Shown here piece after piece: positions 44,614 to 54,600 of a stretch of 64,000 bases of DNA (position 1 is the stretch's first letter; each line of letters opens with the position of its first letter). The stretch lies in NCBI GenBank assembly GCA_021736785.1, contig JAIPFF010000003.1, positions 124,001-188,000 on the forward strand, in the 5' to 3' direction. A program made the translations under genes and the position numbers. The notes below the pieces were generated by a model, which made no database searches, was not told the DNA's origin, and was given only the letters and a program-made list of their open reading frames with translations. Origin of the DNA: Thiohalocapsa sp. Lineage in GTDB: Bacteria > Pseudomonadota > Gammaproteobacteria > Chromatiales > Chromatiaceae.

Positions 44614-45654
44614 TCAATCCAGGTCGAGCAGCAAGTCGACCAGCACATAGGTCAGCACCGAGACGCTCCCCGCCCCGGGGATGGTGATCATCCAGGTACT
44701 GACGATCTCTTTCGCCTTGGCCCAGCGCACCGCCTTGGGGCGCTCCGAGGCGCCGATGCCCATCAGCGACGAGCTCACGACGTGCGTGGTCGAGACCGGG
44801 GCGCCGACCATGGAGGCGCCGAAGATGACGGCGGCGGAGGTGAGTTGGCCATCGAAGGCGTGAATCGGCCGGACTTTGAAGATGCCGAAACCCACCGTGC
44901 GCACGATGCGCCATCCACCGGACAGGATGCCGAGCGTGATGGCTATGGCACAGGAGAGGATGACCCAGAACGGCACTTCGAATTCGCTGAGAAAGCCGCC
45001 GCTGAGCAGGACCAGCGTAATGATGCCCATGCTCTTTTGGGCGTCGTTGGCACCATGGGCAAAGGCCAGACCGGCACAGGAAAAGATCTGAACCCGCTTG
45101 AAAAAGCGATTCACCCCGGGTTTTGCGCCGCGCATCAAAAAGAAGGTCAGCCGATGAATACCGAAGCCGACCCAGAAGCCGATGATCGGCGACAGGATCA
45201 GTGCCAGCAGCACCTTGGTGACGCCGGTCACATGTCCCTCGGCGAGCTGCTCGAAGCCCCAGATGACGTGGTCCGCACCCACCGCAACCAGCACCGCACC
45301 GGCCAGGCCGCCGACCAACGCATGAGACGACGACGAAGGTATGCCGAACCACCACGTGAGCAGGTTCCAGAAGATCGCTCCGGAGAGTCCGCAGAGGATG
45401 ATGCTGACCGACAGAATGGCTTCGACGTCGCTCAGATCGACGAACTTGCCGATGGTATTCGCCACCGCGGTACCGCCCAGTAGCGGGCCGAGAAACTCGA
45501 ACGTCGCGACAATGGTCACCGCCTGGATCGGTGTCAGCGCCCGCGATGCGATCGGTGTGGCAATGATGTTGGAGGCGTCGTGAAAGCCGTTTGTGTAGTC
45601 GAACAACAGCACGACGCCCACCGAGACGACAACGAGCACGGACAGTACATCCAT
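44614..45654 (-). CDS. Low-affinity inorganic phosphate transporter (PiT family)
   Basis: A 346-residue membrane transporter with about ten helices. The duplicated PiT signature is visible: FDYTNGFHDASNIIATPIASRAL near the N-terminus and FAHGANDAQKSMGIITL in the second half. IPSSSSHALVGGLAGA and GAPVSTTHVVSSSLMG are also typical. It takes up metal-phosphate with protons. It heads an operon with the DUF47 gene. A Pho box lies about 245 bases upstream, though orientated toward ppk2. Confidence 0.96.
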   Translation of the reverse strand: MDVLSVLVVVSVGVVLLFDYTNGFHDASNIIATPIASRALTPIQAVTIVATFEFLGPLLGGTAVANTIGKFVDLSDVEAILSVSIILCGLSGAIFWNLLTWWFGIPSSSSHALVGGLAGAVLVAVGADHVIWGFEQLAEGHVTGVTKVLLALILSPIIGFWVGFGIHRLTFFLMRGAKPGVNRFFKRVQIFSCAGLAFAHGANDAQKSMGIITLVLLSGGFLSEFEVPFWVILSCAIAITLGILSGGWRIVRTVGFGIFKVRPIHAFDGQLTSAAVIFGASMVGAPVSTTHVVSSSLMGIGASERPKAVRWAKAKEIVSTWMITIPGAGSVSVLTYVLVDLLLDLD

Positions 45655-45801
45655 AGGCGGTCCCCTGGTCGAGGCAATGAATTGTTTGCCGCCGAGCAAG
45701 CGCGCCGCCGCGCTTCGGCCACGACGGCAGCCAGGCACGAACAACGACTACTTCCACGACGACAGAGGCAGCTGATAAGCAGCTGATCTATCTCTGCAAT
45801 A

Positions 45802-45901
45802 CCGGCGTATGCCGGGCCCCGGAAACCGCTATGCGGCCAGCAAGACGGGACTCTCTCCTTCCTCCGAAGGGCAACTCGCGACGCTTTGTGGGTTGCCTTT
45901 T
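45802..45901 (+). ncRNA. Candidate structured RNA with terminator-like end
   Basis: Four hairpins stand in series: CCGGC-GTAT-GCCGG (45802-45815), CCGC-TAT-GCGG (45826-45836), CCTTC-CTCC-GAAGG (45857-45870) and GGCAAC/GTTGCC (45870-45897), the last followed by TTTT. On the plus strand this looks like a small RNA or leader ending in an intrinsic terminator; on the minus strand it would be the PiT leader. No known riboswitch class was recognised. Confidence 0.35.
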
Positions 45902-45917
45902 GTCATTTATTTGTCAT
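45900..45917 (+). promoter_or_regulatory. Pho box (PhoB site)
   Basis: TTGTCATTTATTTGTCAT is two identical 7-base repeats TTGTCAT separated by four A/T bases, the exact architecture of a PhoB box (two CTGTCAT-like repeats, 11-base period). It is orientated toward ppk2, whose ATG is about 200 bases downstream, and lies between ppk2 and the PiT operon. Phosphate-starvation control of ppk2 is inferred. Confidence 0.75.
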
Positions 45918-46115
45918 CATGACGTAACAGAATAGACATATTTCGTTCATAAATCGCCCCCGATTTCATCCGCAGGGGGCGGGGTCCTCGTCGCCGGCTG
46001 TTGGAGGCGACCCATCCGCGGGCAGGTGTCCGGCGTTGGTGCGACGCCGATCAAGCTAGTCAGCCGTCGCTCTGTTCGGCGCCCGCGTCCATCCCCGACA
46101 CCGGAGAAAGTCACC

Positions 46116-47183
46116 ATGACCAGTTACGACGCAGTCCCCGACACCATCTCCAGGCCGCTCCCGGCCGACATGTCCGTGCAAGCCGAGATGCCCGCGCAAA
46201 TCGAACCGCCGGAAGATCCGGCGCCGCGCGTCGCGCCCGCGGAGCAACCCGCCGATACCAAACCCTCGCCTTCGGGGAAGAAAAGCCCGGCCAAGGCGCG
46301 CCGCAAAACGCAGGGCACGGAGCCCCCGCAGATCGCGCCGAGCGGCAAGGATGCGGAAGAGTTCAAGCTGAAACAGGCGAAGAAGGAGTCGACCCGCAAA
46401 GGACCGCCGAATGACTTGAAAGGTGAGTTGGGCAGGCTCAGCAGCGCCGACTACCTCGACCTGATCATGCCGCTGCACGCGGAACTGCTGAAAATGCAGA
46501 ACTGGGTCAAAGAGTCGGGCAAGCGCATCCTGGTGATCAACGAGGGGCGCGATGCCGCCGGCAAGGGCGGCACCATCAAGCGCTTCGTCGAGCACATGAA
46601 TCCCCGCGGTGCCCGGGTCGTGGCGCTGGACAAGCCGAGCGACCGCGAGCGCACCGAGTGGTACTTCCAGCGCTATATCGCTCACCTGCCCACCGGCGGC
46701 GAAATCGTCTTCTTCGACCGCAGTTGGTACAACCGGGCGATGGTGGAACGCGTGATGGGCTTCTGCGGCGGCGCCGAGGTGAAGGAGTTCCTGCGCTCCG
46801 TTCCGGAACTGGAGCGGATGCTGATTCGCTCCGGCATCCACCTGTTCAAGTTCTACTACTCGGTGAGCAAGGATGCGCAGGCGCGGCGCTTCCGCAAGCG
46901 CGTCGATGATCCGCTGCGGCAGTGGAAGCTCAGCCCGGTGGATCAGGCGTCACAGGACAAGTGGCATGACTACACCCGCGCCAAGGAAGACATGTTCTTC
47001 TTTACGTCCACCGCCGATGCGCCCTGGACCATCATCAAATCCGACGACAAGCGACGGGCGCGTATCAACGCCATCCGCTTCGCGCTGAGCCAAATCGACT
47101 ATCCGGAGCGTCGCGACGAGTTGCTGACTATCGACCGGCGCATCGTGCGCACCGTTCAGGACGAGATCGGCGTCGAGGACTGA
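46116..47183 (+). CDS. ppk2: Polyphosphate kinase 2
   Basis: A 355-residue PPK2-family enzyme that transfers phosphate between polyphosphate and nucleotides. The first 100 residues are a Pro/Ala/Lys-rich, probably disordered extension. The kinase domain has Walker A NEGRDAAGKGGTIKRF, Walker B VFFDRSWYNRAMVE, and the lid segment YYSVSKDAQARRFRKR followed by DPLRQWKLSPVD, typical of one-domain PPK2. ATG 46116 has GGAGAAAG upstream. A Pho box lies about 200 bases upstream and a phosphate uptake operon is divergent. Confidence 0.95.
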   Translation: MTSYDAVPDTISRPLPADMSVQAEMPAQIEPPEDPAPRVAPAEQPADTKPSPSGKKSPAKARRKTQGTEPPQIAPSGKDAEEFKLKQAKKESTRKGPPNDLKGELGRLSSADYLDLIMPLHAELLKMQNWVKESGKRILVINEGRDAAGKGGTIKRFVEHMNPRGARVVALDKPSDRERTEWYFQRYIAHLPTGGEIVFFDRSWYNRAMVERVMGFCGGAEVKEFLRSVPELERMLIRSGIHLFKFYYSVSKDAQARRFRKRVDDPLRQWKLSPVDQASQDKWHDYTRAKEDMFFFTSTADAPWTIIKSDDKRRARINAIRFALSQIDYPERRDELLTIDRRIVRTVQDEIGVED

Positions 47184-47206
47184 CGCCGCAACACGGCCTC
47201 CCCGCG

Positions 47207-47235
47207 GCGCGGGCGGGCCTTCGGGCTGCCCGCGC
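47207..47235 (+). terminator. Strong GC hairpin after ppk2
   Basis: GCGCGGGC pairs with GCCCGCGC, continued by GCC/GGC around a TTCG tetraloop, 24 bases after the ppk2 stop. Stability and position suit a terminator or mRNA 3' end, but no T-run follows. The rest of 47184-47454 shows no gene. Confidence 0.55.
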
Positions 47236-47454
47236 TCACCGCGCCTCGTGAGTGACCGCGCGGTAGACGCAGGGTCCGCATCGCGGGCGGACGCGCGCAA
47301 TCTTGCACCGCATCCGAGACGAATTCGGGGCTCGGTCCGCATCGCCGGCGGGAGCGCGCGCCACGCCGTTACTGCTATCGGCGGACCGGCGAAGGATGTC
47401 GCACGGTCTGCATAATACCGCTCGGGCGCACCCGGACGTCACGGGCCGGTCCGC

Positions 47455-48726
47455 TCAGTCGTGCTGATCGCTTGCTTCCGACTCCGGTACCTGCAGCAGC
47501 GGCGTGCGGGTCAGAACCACTTGCCGGATGCGCCGCTCGGAGGCGTTCTTGACGTGAATCTCCAGACCATCCAGCAGGAAGCGCTCGTCCTGGCATGGAA
47601 TCCGCTCGGTATGGCTCAAAATCCACAGATTGACCGTGTCCGTCGGTTTGCCGGGCAACTCGGTGTCGAAGAACTCCTCGACCACCCGCAGTTCGACGTG
47701 ACCGTCAACCAGAATACTGTCTTCGGACAGCACCATCTGCTGATTGGGTAGTTCGTCGATTTCGTCGTAGATCTCGCCGACCAGTTCTTCGAGCAAGTCC
47801 TCCAGCGTCACCACGCCCTGCAAATAGCCTGTCTCGTCGACGACGACCGCCATATGCTGCTTCTGGCGGCGCAGCAGCGGCAGCAGCAGGTCCACTTTCT
47901 GATTCTCCGGCACGTACAGAGGCACGCGCGCGATGCTGAAGGCATCCCCTTCGGTATTGCCCGAGGCGAGGGCCTCGAACAGGTCGCGCAGGAACAAGAC
48001 CTTCAGGATCTCGTTGGTATCTTCGCGAAACAAGGGGATACGCGAGTAGGGCCGCGCCAACACTTCCGGCAGGATGTCTTTGATCGGCCGCCGGCCGTCG
48101 AGCGCGAATACCCGGCGCATCGGCGTCATGACGTCGCCGGCCTTGAGATCGTTGAGGATGAAGACCCGCTCGATCATCTCGCGCTCGTCCGCCTCGATGG
48201 TGCCCTCCTCCTCGCCGTGCTCCGTCATGGTGATGAGCTCCGCCTCGGTGACCATCGGATCACCCTCTTCACCGCTCATGCGCTGGACCCAGTTGGTAAA
48301 GCTGTTGAACAACCAGACCAACGGAAAAATGGCGCGCATGAAGCCCATCATCAGCGGCGCGATGACCAACGAGATGCGCTCGGAATAGCGCGTTGCCAGA
48401 CTCTTCGGCGTGATCTCGCCGAACACAAGAATAAGCACGGTCAGGACGCCCACCGCGATTCCCGGCCCGAGATGGCCGAACCAGCGCGTAGCCAGTACGG
48501 TCGCCATGGCCGAGGCCGCGATGTTGACCACGTTGTTGCCGATCAGGATGGTGATCAGCATCCGCGAGGGGTTGCTTTTGAGTTGATACAGGGCCGCCGC
48601 ACCGGGGCGGCCCTGACGGCTCAGGGACTCCGCCCGAGCCAGCGAGATCGAGACCAGTGCCGTCTCCGAGCCCGAGAAAAGACCGGAAAGCACCAGTAAA
48701 AAGAAAAGGATAAGCAGTTCTTGCAA
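47455..48726 (-). CDS. CNNM/CorC-HlyC family CBS-domain membrane protein
   Basis: A 423-residue protein of the CorB/CorC (HlyC) type. A DUF21/CNNM membrane domain occupies residues 1-190 (LLILFFLLVLSGLFSGSETALVSISLARAESL; IGNNVVNIAASAMATVLA). Two CBS motifs follow (DVMTPMRRVFALDG to SRIPLFREDTNEI; HMAVVVDETGYLQGVVTLEDLLEELVGEI). A C-terminal transporter-associated domain ends the protein. Members are implicated in magnesium or divalent-ion homeostasis. ATG 48726 begins MQELLI. Confidence 0.94.
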   Translation of the reverse strand: MQELLILFFLLVLSGLFSGSETALVSISLARAESLSRQGRPGAAALYQLKSNPSRMLITILIGNNVVNIAASAMATVLATRWFGHLGPGIAVGVLTVLILVFGEITPKSLATRYSERISLVIAPLMMGFMRAIFPLVWLFNSFTNWVQRMSGEEGDPMVTEAELITMTEHGEEEGTIEADEREMIERVFILNDLKAGDVMTPMRRVFALDGRRPIKDILPEVLARPYSRIPLFREDTNEILKVLFLRDLFEALASGNTEGDAFSIARVPLYVPENQKVDLLLPLLRRQKQHMAVVVDETGYLQGVVTLEDLLEELVGEIYDEIDELPNQQMVLSEDSILVDGHVELRVVEEFFDTELPGKPTDTVNLWILSHTERIPCQDERFLLDGLEIHVKNASERRIRQVVLTRTPLLQVPESEASDQHD

Positions 48727-48803
48727 GTATTTTCGCCCGAAGCGCCGAGGCCACTTGCTATTGTAACCGATTCGTCACAATTTCGACTCAGTTAAGGTGG
48801 ACC

Positions 48804-49793
48804 CTATTTGCGGCGAAGCAGCGGCCGGAGTCGCGGATCGGAATGTCCGTAGCTGACGATGCGCACATCGAGGCCGGCGCTGCGATGCCGCCGCGCGGCG
48901 CGATCGATGGCGTCGCAGATCCACTGTATGTCGTTGGCGAAAACACCGCCGCCGATTTTGGTCAGATACACGCTGTGGTTGCCGCTGGATGCCGCATTGA
49001 GAACGCCGCAGCACAGTGTGGCCTCGTAGGTGGCCTCCAGCACCAGCCGCGCAAACGGCTCCCAGTCTCCGGGGCCGTGGCTCGAATAGCCGATCGGCAG
49101 CGCCGCGCAATAGGCCTGCGTCACGACATGCCGCGTCGGCGCGATAGTCACCTCGGTGTCCCATTGCACGCCGATCCGAAGCCGCGCCCTGAGCGCATCG
49201 AGCTCCCGGTCGTCACACCGCCGCAGGCGCTCGGCGATCTCGCGCAGGCCTTCTTTAGAGGCCAACGCATACCCGTTCTGCATCCGCCACAGCCGCTCGC
49301 CGGTGTTGCCCAGCGCATCGCCGAGATCGCGCAGGCAGTCGATCTGATTGTTTCGGGTCTGACCGACAGCACCGGCCACGGGCGCGAAGTAGTTGCGATA
49401 GATGGTACCGGCACCTGCCGCCACCGCACAGGCGGGGCCTTGCGTGGGATCTTTGTCGTAGCGCTCGACGCCGTCCTCGGGGGTGACGTCCGGGGAGATC
49501 ATCTCCAGCAGGTTGAACTGCGAGGCCACCTGAAACAGGGCGCCCGCGTTGGCCGGATCGCCATGCAATGCCTGTACATCGGCGACGCACTCGGCAATGC
49601 TCAGCACGCCGGTCGTCCGCCGCGACGCCTCGGCACGCGCGCGCAACTCGGCCAGCGTCGGCGTCTCCAGTCGACCGTGGCGGAATACGGCGCCATTGAT
49701 CTTGGAGTGCAACCGCTCGCCGTCGACGGCGAGGTTTTCGTGAACGGCCTCGCGGGACTCCTCACCCAGGCCTGTCAGTGTTTCGAGCCACAT
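48804..49793 (-). CDS. Hypothetical protein with macro-domain-like C-terminus
   Basis: A 329-residue soluble protein of unknown function. The C-terminal third contains LVLEATYEATLCCGVLNA and SVYLTKIGGGVFANDIQWI, which resemble the core strand and Gly-rich phosphate loop (GGGxFxN) of macro-domain ADP-ribose-binding proteins. The N-terminal half includes QVASQFNLLEMISPDVTPEDGVERYDKDPTQGPA, also seen in ADP-ribose-processing macro families. AAGGAG lies seven bases before ATG 49793. The macro assignment is by eye. Confidence 0.65.
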   Translation of the reverse strand: MWLETLTGLGEESREAVHENLAVDGERLHSKINGAVFRHGRLETPTLAELRARAEASRRTTGVLSIAECVADVQALHGDPANAGALFQVASQFNLLEMISPDVTPEDGVERYDKDPTQGPACAVAAGAGTIYRNYFAPVAGAVGQTRNNQIDCLRDLGDALGNTGERLWRMQNGYALASKEGLREIAERLRRCDDRELDALRARLRIGVQWDTEVTIAPTRHVVTQAYCAALPIGYSSHGPGDWEPFARLVLEATYEATLCCGVLNAASSGNHSVYLTKIGGGVFANDIQWICDAIDRAARRHRSAGLDVRIVSYGHSDPRLRPLLRRK

Positions 49794-49983
49794 GCGGATG
49801 CTCCTTTGCGGATTCCGAGGTTCCCTTGCCCGCGCAGCCCCGGCCCCGGGGCAATCCTAATGCGGCGGATCGCAACCGACAGCCGGCATGCCGCGGGACC
49901 GGCTGCCGCCACTCCCCGCTTGCCCGCAATGGCGGACCGCGTCGTTACGGGACTGCGGCGCGGCAGCCGCCGCCGGCCATGAC

Positions 49984-50478
49984 TCAGGCACGGCAGGTGG
50001 ACGGAAGATATCTTGCCGGCACACCGCTCGCCCCCGCCGGAGCATAACAGCGCCAAGCGGCCCTTCCCTCGGCGTTGAAGCTGGCCTGGAGGTAGAGCAG
50101 CTTGTCGTCGATCGGCGCGAAGCCGTATCGGATGCGGATCTCCTGCGCCGTATTGTTCCACCAGATGCGCTTGACGTAAGTGCCGGCCGCCGCACCGCTC
50201 GACGCGCTCACCGGCAGGCCCAGCTCGCGCAGCAGCACAAGCCAGTTGGTCGCGGCCGGCAGGCGGCCATGGGTAGCATGGTATTCGACCACCGCAAGCT
50301 TGACCGGCGAAAGCAGCACCAAGCCCTCGGTAATCCGCGCGCGCGTCGTATAGCTTTGGTATTGCGGAATCGCGATCGCCGCAAGTATGCCCACGATCGC
50401 GACGACGATCATTAACTCGATCATCGTGAAGCCGCTCGCGGAGCGCGGGCGTGCACCGCCGAGCAGGCGCTTGCGCAT
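49984..50478 (-). CDS. Type IV pilin, PilA-like
   Basis: A 164-residue type IV pilin precursor. The leader [16 protein letters not shown] ends at the prepilin peptidase site [21 protein letters not shown] with Glu at position +5 of the mature protein. The C-terminal globular part holds two Cys (RCYAPAG and STCRA) that could form the usual D-loop disulfide. No other pil genes are nearby. ATG 50478 was chosen because it gives a standard short leader; the frame stays open upstream. Confidence 0.92.
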   Translation of the reverse strand: MRKRLLGGARPRSASGFTMIELMIVVAIVGILAAIAIPQYQSYTTRARITEGLVLLSPVKLAVVEYHATHGRLPAATNWLVLLRELGLPVSASSGAAAGTYVKRIWWNNTAQEIRIRYGFAPIDDKLLYLQASFNAEGRAAWRCYAPAGASGVPARYLPSTCRA

Positions 50479-50752
50479 GAAGCTGCCCCGCGTTCGGGCC
50501 CTTATCACGCGGCCAAAACGAATCATGACGCCCGTCCCGCCAGAGAAACGCGCATATCTTTGTCCGGTAGCCGAGGCGGAGCGAATGAGGTCCCTGTCAA
50601 TTGGCATGGCGCTGTGCTCGGACGGTACGACCATCGCCCATCATCGCATACGGTACCCGCAGGACGTAAGGCGTGTGCCGTCGGTTATTCCCCGGCGAAT
50701 GCGGTCCGTGCATGGGTCGGCGCGCCGGCGCCGGCGTGCGCGTCGGCGGAAT

Positions 50753-51358
50753 TCAGCGGGCTCGATCGAGCCCGCGCAGGTAGGTCGCGACCAGATCCTC
50801 CACCAGCGCCTCCGCCGGCCGCTCGCCGCCGGCACGGAGCTTTCCGGTGATGCTGAGAATGGCGATTCCGTGGACGCCCCCCCAAAGGGATTGCGCCGCT
50901 CGGCGGATGGCGTCGGGATCGAGGCTCGGGGAGCGGCGGGCGATCTCGGCGGCGATGAGCTGGAAAAAGGCGTCGATCTTGCGCCGCATGGCCTCCGGCA
51001 CTTGGTCGACATCGAGTACATCGTGCTCGAACACCAGCCGCCAGCGGGTGGGATGCCGCTCGGCGAATGCGAGGTAGCAGCGCCCGAGGGCGTGGAGGCG
51101 TGCGTCGGAGTCTTTTTGCCCGTCGAGCACCCCGTCGAGCTCGGCGCGCAGCTCGTCGAGGGTGCGCTCGTTGACACGCAGCACCAAATCGTCGCGGTTG
51201 CGGAAGACGAAGTAGAGGCTGCCCGCGGTGTAGCCGATGCGCCGCGCGACGGCGCGGGTAGTCAGGCGATCCGGGCCCTCCTCTTCGAGCAGCGCGATGG
51301 CGGCACCGAGCGCCATCTGCGCGATCTCCTCCTTGCTGTGCTCGCCGCGTCTGCCCAT
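50753..51358 (-). CDS. TetR family transcriptional regulator
   Basis: A 201-residue TetR-type repressor. The N-terminal helix-turn-helix is RLTTRAVARRIGYTAGSLYFVF (about residues 32-53), followed by RNRDDLVLRVNERTLDEL. The C-terminal ligand-binding domain contains LWGGVHGIAILSITGKL, common in the TetR_C_13/WHG group. It is divergent from the large exported PhoPQ-related protein, which it may control. Ligand unknown. Confidence 0.93.
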   Translation of the reverse strand: MGRRGEHSKEEIAQMALGAAIALLEEEGPDRLTTRAVARRIGYTAGSLYFVFRNRDDLVLRVNERTLDELRAELDGVLDGQKDSDARLHALGRCYLAFAERHPTRWRLVFEHDVLDVDQVPEAMRRKIDAFFQLIAAEIARRSPSLDPDAIRRAAQSLWGGVHGIAILSITGKLRAGGERPAEALVEDLVATYLRGLDRAR

Positions 51359-51698
51359 GTTGGCCCCGATACCTGCCTGCCCCGGTGGAAAGCGGCCACG
51401 TTAGCAGATTTCCCGAAGCCGAAGACGTCGCGGCTGCGATGCCTTTCATGCCGCCCTTTGCAGCCATTCCCGGCGCTCGGTGGCCGATACAAGGCGACCG
51501 AAAAAAGGTTGGCCGACAAGGCGCATCGAACGGGGCGCGCTTTGTTCGTCAAGTTTGTCCGGCGCGATCCGCCGAGCGTTTGGGCTCGATTTTCGACCGC
51601 TGGCGGCGCACGATGATTTGGACTACAACCGAAGATAAGAACTCCCTGCGATCGTCGCTGCCTAACCGCTACGACGCGTTCCTCGCCGAGGCCGAGCC
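51359..51698. other. Divergent intergenic region, no site identified
   Basis: A 340-base region between the TetR gene and the divergent exported hydrolase gene. It must hold both promoters and probably the TetR operator, but I could not identify a convincing palindrome or -10/-35 pair. Confidence 0.4.
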
Positions 51699-54600
51699 AT
51701 GCACGCAATAAGACGCTTCCAAACTTTGGCCGTGCTGGCCGTGCTCTGCTGTACGCAGGGCCTCGCCTCGGCAAAAACGGCCTTGGACGACTATGTCGAG
51801 AAGCCCGATGCCAGCTACGGCTTCGAGCTCGAGAGCACACGAAACAAGGAAGGCTACACCGTCTTCGTCATCCAAATGACGTCGCAAACCTGGCGAACGC
51901 CCGCAGAGGTGGACCGAACATTGTGGGAGCACGAGGTCCTGGTCGCGGTGCCCTGGGCGACGCATTCGGGCAATCAGAACACGGCGATGCTGATCGTCAA
52001 CGGAGGCACCAACAGCGCGCCACCGACGGAGGACAACGATCAATTGCTGGGCACGCTCGCCATCGCGACCGGCTCGATTGCCGCCATGATCAGTCAGGTG
52101 CCGAACCAGCGGCTGGCCTTCACGGACGAAGACGAGACCCGAATCGAGGACGAGCTGCTGGCGTACGGCATGGATAAGTACTTGGTCACGGGTGATCCGG
52201 AATGGCTCATTCAGTTACCGATGACCAAAGCCGTGGTGCGCGCCATGGATACGGTTCAGCAGTTCGCGCGGGAGGCCGACTTCGCCTTTCCGACAGTGCC
52301 GCGCGTCGACGATTTCGTCGTGCTCGGCGGCTCCAAACGGGGTTGGGCAACATGGCTCACGGCCGCGGTGGAGGCACGTAAGGGTGCGGCGTCGCGCGTC
52401 AGGGCCATCGTTCCGGTTTCCATCGATTTGCTGAATATGGATGAACAATTCATCCATCACTGGAACGCCTACGGATTCTACGCGCCCTCGGTGCACGATT
52501 ACGCGGATCTCGATATACCGTGCCGTTCGTTGTCTCCGGCCGGCCAAGCGATGCTGCAGATCATCGATCCCCACGAGTATCGGGATCGGCTGACGATGCC
52601 GAAACTGGTCCTGAACTCCGCCGGCGATCAGTTCTTCCTGCCGGACTCGTCGCAGTTCTATTTCGATCAGCTGCCGGAGCCAAAACAGCTGCGCTATACG
52701 TTCAATACGGATCACTCCCAAGCGCAGGATCTCGGATCGATCGTCCCGGCCACCGTGGCGTGGCTGAGCGAGGTGCTCGACGACGCGCGCCCCCCGCAAT
52801 TCAGCTGGACACTCGAGCCGAACGGCGCGATTCGGGTGCAGGCCGCCGACGAGCCCGAGCGGGTCCGCCTCTGGCATGCAACCAATCCCGACGCCCGCGA
52901 TTTCCGCCTCGAAACGCTGGGGCCGGCCTGGACCAGCATGGAATTGACGCAAACGGCGAGCGGCGAGTACGTCGGCTATCGCGCGCCGCCGCCGCAAGGC
53001 TGGACCGCCTTCGGCGTGGAGCTCAGCTTTGCCGGCTCCACGCTGATTCCGACGCCGTTGGAAAGCGACCAGATCTACACGACGCCGGTCCGCGTGACGC
53101 CGTCGGATCTGCCGTTCCGGGACGCCGACGGTCCCTGCGGACGCTACGCGCCGCCGGTCTGGGCACCCGCATCCACCGCTCGCGCCGACCATCGATGGAC
53201 CTTCGTAGGCGCCCCCGCCTTCTATGCCGACCCGGTCGTCATCGCCGGCCCGCCGAGCGCCTCCGGTGCGGACCCCGGCGTGGTCCGGCTGCGTGATGTC
53301 GGCGACCTCGGCTTCGAACTGCGCTTCCAGGAATGGGACTACCGGGACGGCTGGCATCCGGCGGAGGACATTCCCTACGTCCTGCTCGAGGCCGGGCGGC
53401 ATGTCATGGGCGACGGCTCGGTCTGGGAAGCGGGCAGCTTCGAGCTCGGCGGCACGGGCACCTGGTCGTCCGTCGGCTTTGCCGCCGGCTTCCCGCGGGC
53501 ACCGCACCTGTTTCTGACCATGCAGAGCGCCAACGGCGCGCAAGCCGCCTCGGTCCGCGCCCGCAATGTGACCGCATCCGGCTTCGAGGCGGCAATGTTC
53601 GAGCAGGAATCGTTGATGGACGGCCACGTCATCGAGACGATCGGCTATTTGGCCATCCACAGCCCCGCCGGCGGCGGCCTGCTCGACCTGAATACTGCGC
53701 AGGTGCCCTACCTGCTGCAAACCTTGACGGCGGATCACCGCTGGACACCGGTGCTCAGTCAACGGCTGAGGCTCGAAGAGGAGCAATCCCGCGATCCCGA
53801 GACCGATCACGTCGAAGAAACCCTGCACGTGCTCGCTCTGGGCAACCAGTTCTTCGCCCAGCAGGTCACCCATCGCGGCGCCGACCCCACTGCCCTGCGC
53901 CGGCTGCCGCCGACGGCGGCGGCCCCCATGGAGTGGGGACTGATCCGCGGCATCGACCACAATTGGCAGATGCTCCCCTTCGCCAAGACCTACGATGATC
54001 CGATCCTCATCGCAAAGCCCGCATCCAGCCACGGCGCGGATCCGGGTGTCATTCGTCTCGGCGATGTCCAGGCCGACATGGCCCGCCTGCGCTACCAAGA
54101 GTGGCCCTATCTAGACGGCTCGCATACCCGCGAAGACGTCTTCTATCTGGTCAGCGAAGCAGGTCGGCACGGCCTCGGCGGGCTTGCGGTGGAAGCGGGT
54201 CGGCTGCGCACCGACAAACTCTCGCGCGCCGGCCTTTGGGAAAACGTCGCCTTCCGCCAGCCCTTCGCCCAGCATCCCGTGCTGCTCGCCTCGGTCACGA
54301 GCGACAACGGCTGGGATACCGTCACGAGCCGCATCCGCGCTCTGGACGCAACCGGCTTCCAAATCGCGATGGACGAGCAGGAGAGCAACACGGACGGTCA
54401 CGTCAACGAGACCCTTGGCTGGGTCGCGGTTCAGCCCGGCAACGCGCGCACCGGCGACGGCCGCGCACTGGACGTCTTCTTCACATCCGTCGACGACCGC
54501 CATACCGCGATCCCCTTCACGGTGCCGACGCAACACCGCCACCCCAGCGTCATCGCCGACATCGTCAGCACCTACGGCAGCGACCCGGTCGTCCTGCGCT

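Noticed and set aside
45780-45901. Possible known cyclic-di-GMP or other riboswitch
   Set aside because: I compared the hairpin series with conserved loops of the cyclic-di-GMP class I motif on both strands and found no match, so only an unnamed structured RNA is proposed.
50479-50650. Sigma-54 promoter upstream of the pilin gene
   Set aside because: A GG-N10-GC spacing can be found on the minus strand, but the surrounding bases fit the consensus poorly.
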